Positions 56,601 through 62,628 of a stretch of 64,000 bases of DNA are shown piece by piece. How positions within the stretch are numbered: position 1 is the stretch's first letter; each line of letters starts with the position of its first letter. The notes under the pieces were generated by a model that worked only from the letters and a program-made list of their open reading frames with translations, searched no databases and was not told where the DNA came from. The DNA comes from Flavobacterium orientale (GTDB lineage Bacteria > Bacteroidota > Bacteroidia > Flavobacteriales > Flavobacteriaceae), in assembly GCF_014638005.1 (NCBI RefSeq), contig NZ_BMFG01000005.1:62001-126000 (forward strand), read 5' to 3'. The translations under genes and the position numbers were made by a program.

Positions 56601-57221
56601 ATTGGAAAGAGCTAAGATTTTGCCGTCAGGTTGCACGAAAAATTTGCTGTTCGCTGTAGCAAAATTATAGGTGTTGACGAAACTGGTATCAAGCGAACCG
56701 TCGTTATTTAGACGCGTTATACCATTAATAGTAACGTTGTTATAACTCGGAATCGGACCAAAAACCAGCATTTTCCCATCAGCAAGGGCCACAACTTGCT
56801 TAGGCACAGTGGTCGATGTTACATAAAATGAATTGCCAACCGGTTCAAACGTAGTGTCGAGGCTTCCGTCTGTATTAAGTCGCACGATATATTTACGCGA
56901 GATGCCGGCGTAGGAAAGGAAATTACCAACAACCACTATCTTTCCATCGGGCTGGATGGAGAAATCGGTTAGGTTGCTGTTGAGTTCAAATGCCGTAGTA
57001 AATGTGTGGTCTACCCCGTTCTCATCGATTCGGACCAAAGTGTTAGTAAGGATAAGCAACTTGCCGTCGGCTTGGGCTTCTATTTTTAGAACAGTAGCTT
57101 CGTTGTAATACTGATTGATGGCTATCGGAGCAGTATTAAAGCCGGGATCAAGATCGGCGGGATTCTGTGCATGGGCCAAAGTAATGGAAAAGAGGACAAG
57201 TAACGAGTAGATTTTTTTCAT
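53604..57221 (-). CDS. Secreted delta-60 repeat protein with T9SS type A sorting domain
   Basis: A 1205-residue secreted protein. The signal peptide MKKIYSLLVLFSITLAHAQ starts at 57221, right after a promoter. I count 14 delta-60 repeats up to about residue 760: LQPDGKIxxxGxF ... RLNSDGSxDTTF; 14 would suit two seven-bladed propellers. Next come a Cna-B-like domain (GYAIPVAAGDYTLTPVFENPSYF), an immunoglobulin/DUF11-like region, a DUF7619-like domain (SFDPNDKTCLEG; SVSIYFDYNYPIDT) and a C-terminal T9SS type A signal (YPNPTSGLLQL). Codon and base use look more G+C-rich than the neighbours. Its role is probably a surface adhesin; it has no enzyme motif. Confidence 0.93.
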   Translation of the reverse strand: MKKIYSLLVLFSITLAHAQNPADLDPGFNTAPIAINQYYNEATVLKIEAQADGKLLILTNTLVRIDENGVDHTFTTAFELNSNLTDFSIQPDGKIVVVGNFLSYAGISRKYIVRLNTDGSLDTTFEPVGNSFYVTSTTVPKQVVALADGKMLVFGPIPSYNNVTINGITRLNNDGSLDTSFVNTYNFATANSKFFVQPDGKILALSNANGGSTYNRLARYNSNGSYDSTFAQGNISTSETILAIALQNDGKVLLGGRFNSYSTSSADNIVRLEANGIVDPTFNVSTGFENSARLRSLLVQPDGKIVAAGDFNTYNGIASKGIVKLNSDGSKDATFESANGFGFESTVVNVGVNTLVWQPGDKVIAGGTIQFYEGFPIGRIVRINSDGSRDASFTNIRKGFDGQVNASALQPDGKILAAGNFERYTGIPTQKLVRLHADGSHDASFNLPALGFSENAAVPIGPYNNPVKTIVVQPDGKIVVGGDFIFFDGESQRGVVRLNSDGSKDTTFNIGTGFTSSAVLYGVRKMLLQPDGKIILFGNFDAYNSQSCPTIIRLNSDGSLDTTFTSSLVVPTASISDLYLQPDGKLLVGGNFQSTINGTFVTALVRLHPSGSLDTTFTSGVGSTVSNICTQADGKILIKLVQTWNGSAKIQRLNASGSLDNSFTYPPSSSPHNVFNFLLLPDGKLLNNYTSSSGFTKLERLNSNGSVDSSFDTGTLLSGSAFHLLLQPDGKIVATGNFRTYNGLPALRILRILNEHYYFITGTNKFDSNGNGCDAADPVFPNLNFQVSSTTNDFSYITNISGGYAIPVAAGDYTLTPVFENPSYFSVTPSSVTVSFPSQVSPLTQNFCISPIGNHPDLDVTILPLNVARPGFDSHYKIVYKNKGNQMQSGTVSLSYDDLVTDLVNSIPSFTTQTANTLNWNFAAMQPLETREIVVTLNLNTPTETPALNAGSILDFTAEISSVLTDETPEDNTVTLHQTVVNSFDPNDKTCLEGTQISIDQVGDYVHYMIRFENTGTYTAQNVNIVDLIDTSKYDINSLRPVSGSHPFVTKISDGNKAEFFFKDINLPFDDATNDGYVAFKIRTLASLQHGDSFSNSVSIYFDYNYPIDTELATTYIQTLGIPEFESKQYVTIYPNPTSGLLQLSREEDITISSLAIYNSLGQLVMTMPNMQNVSSIEVSSLQSGNYFIQIYSNKGVLTSKFIKF

Positions 57222-57238
57222 AAGGTGTAGCTGTGAAA

Positions 57239-57269
57239 CAAATATATAGAACTGTAAAAATATAACCAA
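57239..57269 (-). promoter_or_regulatory. Promoter of the delta-60 repeat protein gene
   Basis: On the minus strand: TTG (plus 57267-57269), 20 bases, TATATTTG (plus 57239-57246). An exact fit to the pattern, 18 bases before the ATG at 57221, which settles the start. Confidence 0.78.
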
Positions 57270-57438
57270 ATTCCTTACTAACAATTAAGTATGAAATTTA
57301 CGATTAGGCAGAACATTTACATTTACATTCATTTTGTAGAACGATTTTGTTGTTTTCCGCCTTTACCTAGCCAATCAAAAACTAAAAAACCAAAAATCCC
57401 CCATAGCAGTAACCACAAAACCGTATGCTCGCATTTTC

Positions 57439-57511
57439 TATACCTTCGAAGAAATCGTAACCAATGATGCACTGTTGGGGAATATTTTTGCTAATTTCTG
57501 TTTGGTAAATA
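57439..57511 (+). pseudogene. Partial duplicate of the mnmE 3' end
   Basis: Translates as [24 protein letters not shown], matching MnmE residues ~454-480 ([27 protein letters not shown]) with a 3-residue gap. The identical DNA AATATTTTTGCTAATTT and CCAATGATG lie in both. It has the same orientation as mnmE and lies 5.8 kb downstream. The essential C-terminal CxGK is lost. The 603-base gap around it (57285-57887) holds no intact gene. Confidence 0.8.
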
Positions 57512-57698
57512 ACAAAGGGGTTACCGGTCTGGTTTCTTTTAGTATCAACTCCGTCAGCATTCCAAACTCTGATGGAGTTGGAGTAGCTTACTTGTATTCA
57601 TTATCTTTTATCTAAGGTTGTTTCTCTTTATCTGTTAGCATCAATAAGGTAGTGGTACTGTTGTAGTACGTTTGAGTTGAAGTGTCTATGGGTTTACT

Positions 57699-57787
57699 AC
57701 CTAGTATCCACGGGGTATCTATAGGGTATATACGCTATAAAGACGCTATATATACGTCATATACACACTATATATACGCTATAAAGT
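57699..57787. repeat. AT-rich low-complexity tract, TATACGCTATA type
   Basis: Short imperfect repeats of TATACGCTATAAAG, CTATATATACG and GTATCTATAGGGTAT, several of them self-complementary. It precedes the promoter of the next gene. Potential to extrude as small cruciforms; function unknown. Confidence 0.6.
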
Positions 57788-57798
57788 TTTGAAAATTC

Positions 57799-57828
57799 TT
57801 GGTTGGGAAATGGATTTTTGTATCTTTG
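57799..57828 (+). promoter_or_regulatory. Promoter of the gene at 57888
   Basis: TTG at 57799-57801, 19 bases, TATCTTTG at 57821-57828. The ATG at 57888 follows by 59 bases, and the longer frame beginning at 57789 is ruled out since it starts upstream of this promoter. Confidence 0.7.
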
Positions 57829-57887
57829 TGACTAACCGGGAGGGCATTACATCAAAAATACTAATAAGAAATTTAATAAGCAATAGT

Positions 57888-58634
57888 ATGGCAAAAGTAA
57901 AAGGGATTATACAGTTAATAGGTACCGTGGGTGATAGAAATTATTATATGCGTAAGGGTAAAAATGTTTCTCGAAAAGCCGGTGGTGGTTTTGATGGGGA
58001 GGCTATCAAGACTTTACCAAGCATGGAAAAGGTACGCAACAACGGTACAGAAATGGGGAATGTTTCGCGGTTGGTTAAGTATTTTAAGTTGGGTATTGCT
58101 CCGCTCCTATTTTCGAATAAGTTGCCGGAACTGCATGGGCGGTTGATGAGTTTGTTTCTCAATGTGAAGAATGAGGATGTGGTTGCGGAGCGAGGACAGC
58201 GGACCTTTGCTAACGGTGCCGGAAGTGTTGCGGGGCGGAAATTATTGTTGGGATATACTATTGCGGGGGCGAAAACCGGGTTTAGGAGTTTGCAGTCGCA
58301 GGTTCATTTTGATTGGGCGACTTTTACTTTGACGTTTCGTGGATCATCGGAGGTATTGTTTACTTTTCCGAAGGGGGTTGATGCAATTTCGTTTCAGGTT
58401 GGGGTTTTGCAGTTGGGTGCCGGAGAGACGGGTTGTTTGTTGACGCTTTCGGAGACCGTTTTTATTACTAAGGGTGGTGTGTTACCGGAGCAGTTGGTTG
58501 TTCCTGTTGAGGAGGTTGTTACGGAGCGGTGTTTGGCGGTGGTTTCGTTGCATCATTGTAAGAGTGTGGGTGGTGGTTATGAGCGGGTGGCGTTGAAGAG
58601 TGGTTTTTATTTTGAGGTTGTGGGGGTTAGTTGA
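57888..58634 (+). CDS. Protein of unknown function, Bacteroidota 'MAKVKGIIQ...GTVGD' family
   Basis: A 248-residue protein starting MAKVKGIIQLIGTVGDRNYYMRKGKNVSRKAGG. I have seen similar N-termini (K-G-I-I-x-L-x-G-T-x-G-D, then YxRxGKxxxRxK) in many unassigned proteins of Bacteroidota but do not know their function. No signal peptide or membrane helix; the second half is beta-rich with many V and G. The sense strand of the second half is strikingly G+T-rich and C-poor, unlike the A-rich genes elsewhere, and codon use is odd (GTG, GAG, GGT, TTG). A promoter precedes it and a GGGGAC repeat array begins at its stop codon. Confidence 0.72.
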   Translation: MAKVKGIIQLIGTVGDRNYYMRKGKNVSRKAGGGFDGEAIKTLPSMEKVRNNGTEMGNVSRLVKYFKLGIAPLLFSNKLPELHGRLMSLFLNVKNEDVVAERGQRTFANGAGSVAGRKLLLGYTIAGAKTGFRSLQSQVHFDWATFTLTFRGSSEVLFTFPKGVDAISFQVGVLQLGAGETGCLLTLSETVFITKGGVLPEQLVVPVEEVVTERCLAVVSLHHCKSVGGGYERVALKSGFYFEVVGVS

Positions 58635-58705
58635 GGGGGTGGATATTGGGGACGGTGGTGACAATTGGGACTATGGGGACTTTGGTGACGATGGGGACAT
58701 TGGGG
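58633..58705. repeat. G-rich minisatellite array 1 (degenerate GGGGACNNT)
   Basis: Degenerate 9-base units such as GGGGACTTT, GGTGACGAT and GGGGACATT, filling the gap between the stop of the 57888 gene and the convergent four-helix-bundle gene. Same unit as 59342-59422 and 60838-60902. Confidence 0.8.
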
Positions 58706-59257
58706 TTATTTTTGGTGGTTTTTTCTTGATTGATACATTTTTTCTTTGAAGCCTCCTTGGGTGGTGAATTGTCTTTCGAGGGTGGTTAGTTGTCTTGCTA
58801 AAAGGTAGGTGTTTACTTTTATCAATAGTCTTAGGACGTTTGTGGTTATTTCGGGGTTTGGGTTTTCGATTGCTTTTTTGAACGTTTGGTAGTTTGCGTT
58901 TGGGGTTTTATTGATTTGGTTAAAACGCAAGGTGTATGGGTGGTCTCTTTCCCAAAATGGGATGTTGTTTGTTCTCATGTAATCTTCGTAATCGATTAGC
59001 AGCTCTTCTAAGCTTGCCCGAGCTACATTTGTGAGTTTTATTTCAGTTTCTTTAGAGGTGGCTGATGCCATACTGGCTTCGGCAATATTTTGTTTACCTG
59101 AACGTGCGGCTTGCATCATTTGGTCGTGGGTTCGGGTATATTTGTTTAGGATGTTGTTGCAGAAGTAGCTGGTTCCATCATAGATAATTTCTGCTTTTTG
59201 GAAGGTTATTAATTTTCTATAACCTCCGTGTTTTGGGAAGATGTTTGAATTTTGCAT
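58706..59257 (-). CDS. Four-helix-bundle protein with suffix domain (23S rRNA IVS-type relative)
   Basis: A 183-residue helical protein. MQNSNIFPKHGGYRKLITFQKAEIIYDGTSYFCNN opens it (the ATG at 59257 is preferred to a TTG eight codons upstream that lies in the promoter box), then ARSGKQNIAEASMASATSKETEIKLTNVARASLEELLIDYEDYM, a pattern I associate with the 'four helix bundle suffix domain' group. This fold includes proteins encoded by 23S rRNA intervening sequences and accessory proteins of diversity-generating retroelements. No reverse transcriptase or rRNA gene lies here. G-rich arrays flank it on both sides. Function unknown. Confidence 0.85.
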   Translation of the reverse strand: MQNSNIFPKHGGYRKLITFQKAEIIYDGTSYFCNNILNKYTRTHDQMMQAARSGKQNIAEASMASATSKETEIKLTNVARASLEELLIDYEDYMRTNNIPFWERDHPYTLRFNQINKTPNANYQTFKKAIENPNPEITTNVLRLLIKVNTYLLARQLTTLERQFTTQGGFKEKMYQSRKNHQK

Positions 59258-59278
59258 GGCGTGTAAGTGATTGATTAA

Positions 59279-59286
59279 CAAAATTA
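59279..59286 (-). promoter_or_regulatory. Probable -7 box of the four-helix-bundle gene
   Basis: TAATTTTG on the minus strand matches TAnnTTTG, 21 bases before the ATG at 59257. No TTG at the ideal spacing; upstream is the G-rich array. Confidence 0.5.
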
Positions 59287-59341
59287 TGGATTTTTTTGAT
59301 TTTTTGGGGGGTTTGGGGATTTTTTTTTGGGGATTTTTTTT

Positions 59342-59422
59342 GGGGACGGTGGGGACTTTGGGGACTTTGGGGACGGTGGGGACTTTGGGGACTTTGGGGA
59401 CGATGGGGACGATGGGGACGGT
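59342..59422. repeat. G-rich minisatellite array 2: nine perfect-length GGGGACNNT units
   Basis: Nine 9-base units in a row, each GGGGAC plus GGT, TTT or GAT. Four-G runs recur every nine bases on the plus strand, which is a textbook G-quadruplex pattern. It lies in the gap 59282-59681, about 85 bases beyond the four-helix-bundle start. Shorter G4 runs (GGGGATTTTTTTTGGGG types) precede it. Confidence 0.92.
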
Positions 59423-59533
59423 TGGGCTTACGTACTCACTTAATCGGTAATTTATGATAAAAAATCTTGTTATTCTTTGAAAATAAATTTAGTATTTATT
59501 TGATTTTGAGACAATTATTTATATATTCGTTTT

Positions 59534-59612
59534 TCCAAAAACAAGTTTCTGCCGGTTGGTGGGAATGATTTCCTTTTACTTTATTTTATTTTAATTGAAT
59601 GTGGTAGACTGC
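59534..59612. repeat. Direct repeat, copy 1, TCCAAAAACAA type
   Basis: TCCAAAAACAAGTTTCTGCC and a following TGGTGGGAATG segment resemble 60961-61030 (TCCAAAAACAACTTCCTGC, then GGTGGGAGGAA and TTTATTTTA). The two copies, about 1.4 kb apart, bracket the endonuclease-fold gene. Confidence 0.6.
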
Positions 59613-59681
59613 AATGCTTCTGTATTGCCGTTTATGGCTTTTTCTTTTGTATTGTCTTGTACCTGCTTAATTACTAAAAAC

Positions 59682-60818
59682 ATGAAACTAACTACATGGA
59701 ATATAGAACACTTGGCTAAGCCTTTGGCTGCTATGAATACCCCCGATAATAAAGGAAGGTTACAACGTATCTCCTTGCAAATTACTGAAATGGATCCGGA
59801 TGTGTTGTGTTTGATTGAAGCTCCGGGAGATCCGTTGTTGATTCAGGAATGGATTGATAAACCTACGGATGATGGTGGGTTGAATGGGACTTATAAGGTT
59901 GCTATGATTGAGGGTACTGAAGCTTTAATAGCAGCCAATCCGAATAATCCGCGAGAGGCTATCAAAAAATTGTATGCCATGGAAGGGACTTCATTAACAG
60001 GGAATCAATGGATTTGGTTTTTGATAAAACATTCTTTTTATACGGCTCACTTTGTAAAATTACAAGAACCTGCTATTTGGCATGGTTTAACGGGACAGAA
60101 ACAATGGAATGTTAACTATTGGGGGAAAATGAATGCTTCTAAACTTTCTCACTGGCGACACCCTCAGACCTTGGTTTTGGATTTAAACGGCTATGAAGTG
60201 GAAATTATTGGGGTACATTTAAAAAGCAAAATCAATCAAGTGAATCCGTTTGATGCTGATAAAAATTTGACCGAAAATTATGTGGCTGAAGCTTTGAAGG
60301 CAAGAGTAAAATTAGCTACTGAGACTTATGATGTGCGGATGTATATCAACCAGCGTTTTGAACAGGAAGCCAACCCCAGGATTATTGTTTGTGGTGATTT
60401 GAATGACGGACCCGGACGTGAATTCTTTGAACGTCAATTTTTGTTTTTTGATTTGATTTCCAACATTCAAGGTGATATATTTTTTGCGAAACGTTTTTTG
60501 AATCATGCTCTTTTTGATTATGAGGAGCATTTGCGATGGTCTACGGAGTTTAATGACCGTATTGAACGATGGGCACTTGAGCACGTGCAAACGTACAATC
60601 TACCTGATTTACCGGTTGATGTGACCCGTAGGCAATTGATTGACCATATTTTGTTTACGCAAGAATTTGTAAATCGTGATTCAAGCGGACCAAAAGTCAA
60701 AGCCAGATCAGGTTTTGTTGAGCATACGGTGCATGCCAAGACTAACGCCAGCCAACCTGCTAAGTTTAAGACGAGTGACCATCGACCGATATCGTTGTTG
60801 GTGGCGGATGGGTATTAG
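59682..60818 (+). CDS. Endonuclease/exonuclease/phosphatase (EEP) fold protein
   Basis: A 378-residue protein of the DNase I/exonuclease III fold. Metal- and catalysis-related motifs: TTWNIEHL at the N-terminus, the glutamate of DVLCLIEAPG, VCGDLNDGPG, and DHRPISLLVADG near the end, the last holding the catalytic Asp-His. Other members hydrolyse nucleic acids, phosphoinositides or sphingomyelin. The ATG at 59682 gives the standard start; a longer frame upstream adds 29 residues not like the family. It has no signal peptide. It lies in the repeat-rich accessory region and may be a defence nuclease; the target is unknown. Confidence 0.85.
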   Translation: MKLTTWNIEHLAKPLAAMNTPDNKGRLQRISLQITEMDPDVLCLIEAPGDPLLIQEWIDKPTDDGGLNGTYKVAMIEGTEALIAANPNNPREAIKKLYAMEGTSLTGNQWIWFLIKHSFYTAHFVKLQEPAIWHGLTGQKQWNVNYWGKMNASKLSHWRHPQTLVLDLNGYEVEIIGVHLKSKINQVNPFDADKNLTENYVAEALKARVKLATETYDVRMYINQRFEQEANPRIIVCGDLNDGPGREFFERQFLFFDLISNIQGDIFFAKRFLNHALFDYEEHLRWSTEFNDRIERWALEHVQTYNLPDLPVDVTRRQLIDHILFTQEFVNRDSSGPKVKARSGFVEHTVHAKTNASQPAKFKTSDHRPISLLVADGY

Positions 60819-60837
60819 GTGGGGAATTGTTTTTGCA

Positions 60838-60902
60838 TTGGGGACGATGGGGACCATTGAGACGATGGGGACTTTGGGGTTATTTTTGGTGGTTTTTTCT
60901 TG
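60838..60902. repeat. G-rich minisatellite array 3 with copied four-helix-bundle 3' end
   Basis: GGGGACGAT, GGGGACCAT and GGGGACTTT units, then a 28-base segment at 60875-60902 identical to 58701-58728. That segment holds the last seven codons and stop of the four-helix-bundle gene on the minus strand, without the rest of that gene. The 355-base gap to hsdM contains this, then the second TCCAAAAACAA repeat (60961-61030). Confidence 0.85.
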
Positions 60903-60960
60903 GAGTAACACTTTTACCTATCTCCCATTACTCATTACCTTTTTTTATTATATTAGCTAC

Positions 60961-61030
60961 TCCAAAAACAACTTCCTGCTTGCCGGTGGGAGGAACTCCT
61001 TTGAATTTATTTTAGTGGAATGCGGGAATC
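60961..61030. repeat. Direct repeat, copy 2, TCCAAAAACAA type
   Basis: Starts TCCAAAAACAACTTCCTGC; the partner is at 59534-59612. Lies just before the hsdM leader. Confidence 0.6.
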
Positions 61031-61173
61031 CGTAAAATAGTATCCTTTTTGGTTACTAGCTTTGTAAATAAATCGCTTTTGTAAGGTTTTTAATTACTGT
61101 AAGAATTAATTGTTAAAACGAGGAAAATTTGGTAGGTTTGAGGAAACAAAATTAATATAACATAAAAGCATAC

Positions 61174-62628
61174 ATGTTCGAACAAACATTCAAAAATATA
61201 GACGACCTGCTTTACAAAGATTCAGGGGCAGATAGTGAATTAGATTACATTGGACAAACCTCTTGGGTGATGTTCTTGCGTTACTTAGATGAATTAGAAC
61301 AAGACAAAGCCGACCAAGCCGAATTAAAGGGAGAGGAATATACTTATATATTAGACGAAGAATACCGATGGCCCAACTGGGCAATGCCAAAAGATGAAAA
61401 TGGAAAACTCGACCATCACAAAGCAATGACTGGACCCGACTTGGTGCAGTTCGTAGATGGAAAACTATTCCCGTATTTAGCTAAATTTAAGCAAGAAGCG
61501 GAATCAGCCAATACGATTGAATATAAAATTGGGGAAATCTTCTCGGAATTGAAAAACAAAATTCAATCGGGTTATAACTTACGTGAGATTTTAGAATATG
61601 CCGACAGTCTTCCTTTTCGTGCTTCAACCGATAAGCATGAGTTGAGCCACTTGTATGAAACCAAGATTAAAAACATGGGAAATGCAGGACGAAATGGCGG
61701 ACAATATTATACCCCAAGACCTTTAATTCGTGCGATGATACAAGTGGTTGACCCACAAATTGGAGAGAAAATATACGATGGTGCAGCGGGTTCCTGTGGT
61801 TTCTTGGTAGAAGCCTATGAGTACTTGTACCAACGGATGGAAAAAACGACTGATAATTTAAAAATATTACAAGAAAATACGCTGTATGGAAAAGAGAAAA
61901 AGAACTTGGCGTATGTGATTGGGATTATGAACATGATTTTACACGGCATTGAAGCACCCAACATCATACACACCAATACACTAGGCGAAAACATTCGCGA
62001 CATACAAGAAAAAAACCGGTACCATGTGATTTTGGCTAACCCACCCTTTGGAGGAAAAGAACGACCGGAAGTACAACAAAACTTTGACATTAAAACAGGA
62101 GAAACCGCTTTCTTGTTTATGCAACATTTTATAAAGAGTTTAAAAACCGGTGGTCGTGCGGCTATTGTTATCAAAAACACCGTGTTGAGCAATACCGATA
62201 ATGCCTCGGTAGCGTTGCGTAAATTGTTACTGGAAGGTTCTAATTTACACACTATTTTAGATTTACCAGGTGGAACGTTTACCGGTGCAGGCGTTAAAAC
62301 GGTAGTTTTGTTTTTTCAAAAAGGAGAACCAACGAAAAAAATTTGGTATTATCAGCTGAACCCGGGACGCAACATGGGCAAAACCAATCCGTTGAATGAT
62401 AAGGATATGGAAACTTTTGTAGCATTACAAAAAACAAAGCCTGAAACCGAACAATCGTGGAATATAAAAGTTGCCGATATTGACGAAACTACTTTTGACC
62501 TAAGCGTTAAAAACCCAAACACTCCTGAAGAGGCTGCTTTAAGAAGCCCAGAGGAAATACTAGACGAAATGGTATATCTTGACAAAGAAACCAAATCTAT
62601 TTTGAATTCTATTAAAGAGCTAATATGA
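61174..62628 (+). CDS. hsdM: Type I restriction-modification system, DNA methyltransferase subunit
   Basis: The M subunit methylates adenine with SAM as the HsdM2HsdS complex and is part of the restriction complex. N-terminal HsdM_N domain (MFEQTFKNIDDLLYKDSGADSELDYIGQ) precedes the N6-adenine methyltransferase domain with the SAM motif YDGAAGSCGFL and catalytic motif IV NPPFGG. YTPRPLIRAMI is the usual line before motif I. It is 484 residues, complete. It overlaps hsdS by 4 bases. The hsdR gene is not in this window. Confidence 0.97.
   Translation: MFEQTFKNIDDLLYKDSGADSELDYIGQTSWVMFLRYLDELEQDKADQAELKGEEYTYILDEEYRWPNWAMPKDENGKLDHHKAMTGPDLVQFVDGKLFPYLAKFKQEAESANTIEYKIGEIFSELKNKIQSGYNLREILEYADSLPFRASTDKHELSHLYETKIKNMGNAGRNGGQYYTPRPLIRAMIQVVDPQIGEKIYDGAAGSCGFLVEAYEYLYQRMEKTTDNLKILQENTLYGKEKKNLAYVIGIMNMILHGIEAPNIIHTNTLGENIRDIQEKNRYHVILANPPFGGKERPEVQQNFDIKTGETAFLFMQHFIKSLKTGGRAAIVIKNTVLSNTDNASVALRKLLLEGSNLHTILDLPGGTFTGAGVKTVVLFFQKGEPTKKIWYYQLNPGRNMGKTNPLNDKDMETFVALQKTKPETEQSWNIKVADIDETTFDLSVKNPNTPEEAALRSPEEILDEMVYLDKETKSILNSIKELI

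Noticed and set aside
57789..57887. N-terminal extension of the 57888 gene
   Set aside because: It begins upstream of a good promoter; the MAKVKGIIQ start is the family-like one.
58706..59257. Diversity-generating retroelement accessory protein
   Set aside because: No reverse transcriptase, template repeat or variable repeat was seen nearby; the fold alone is not enough.
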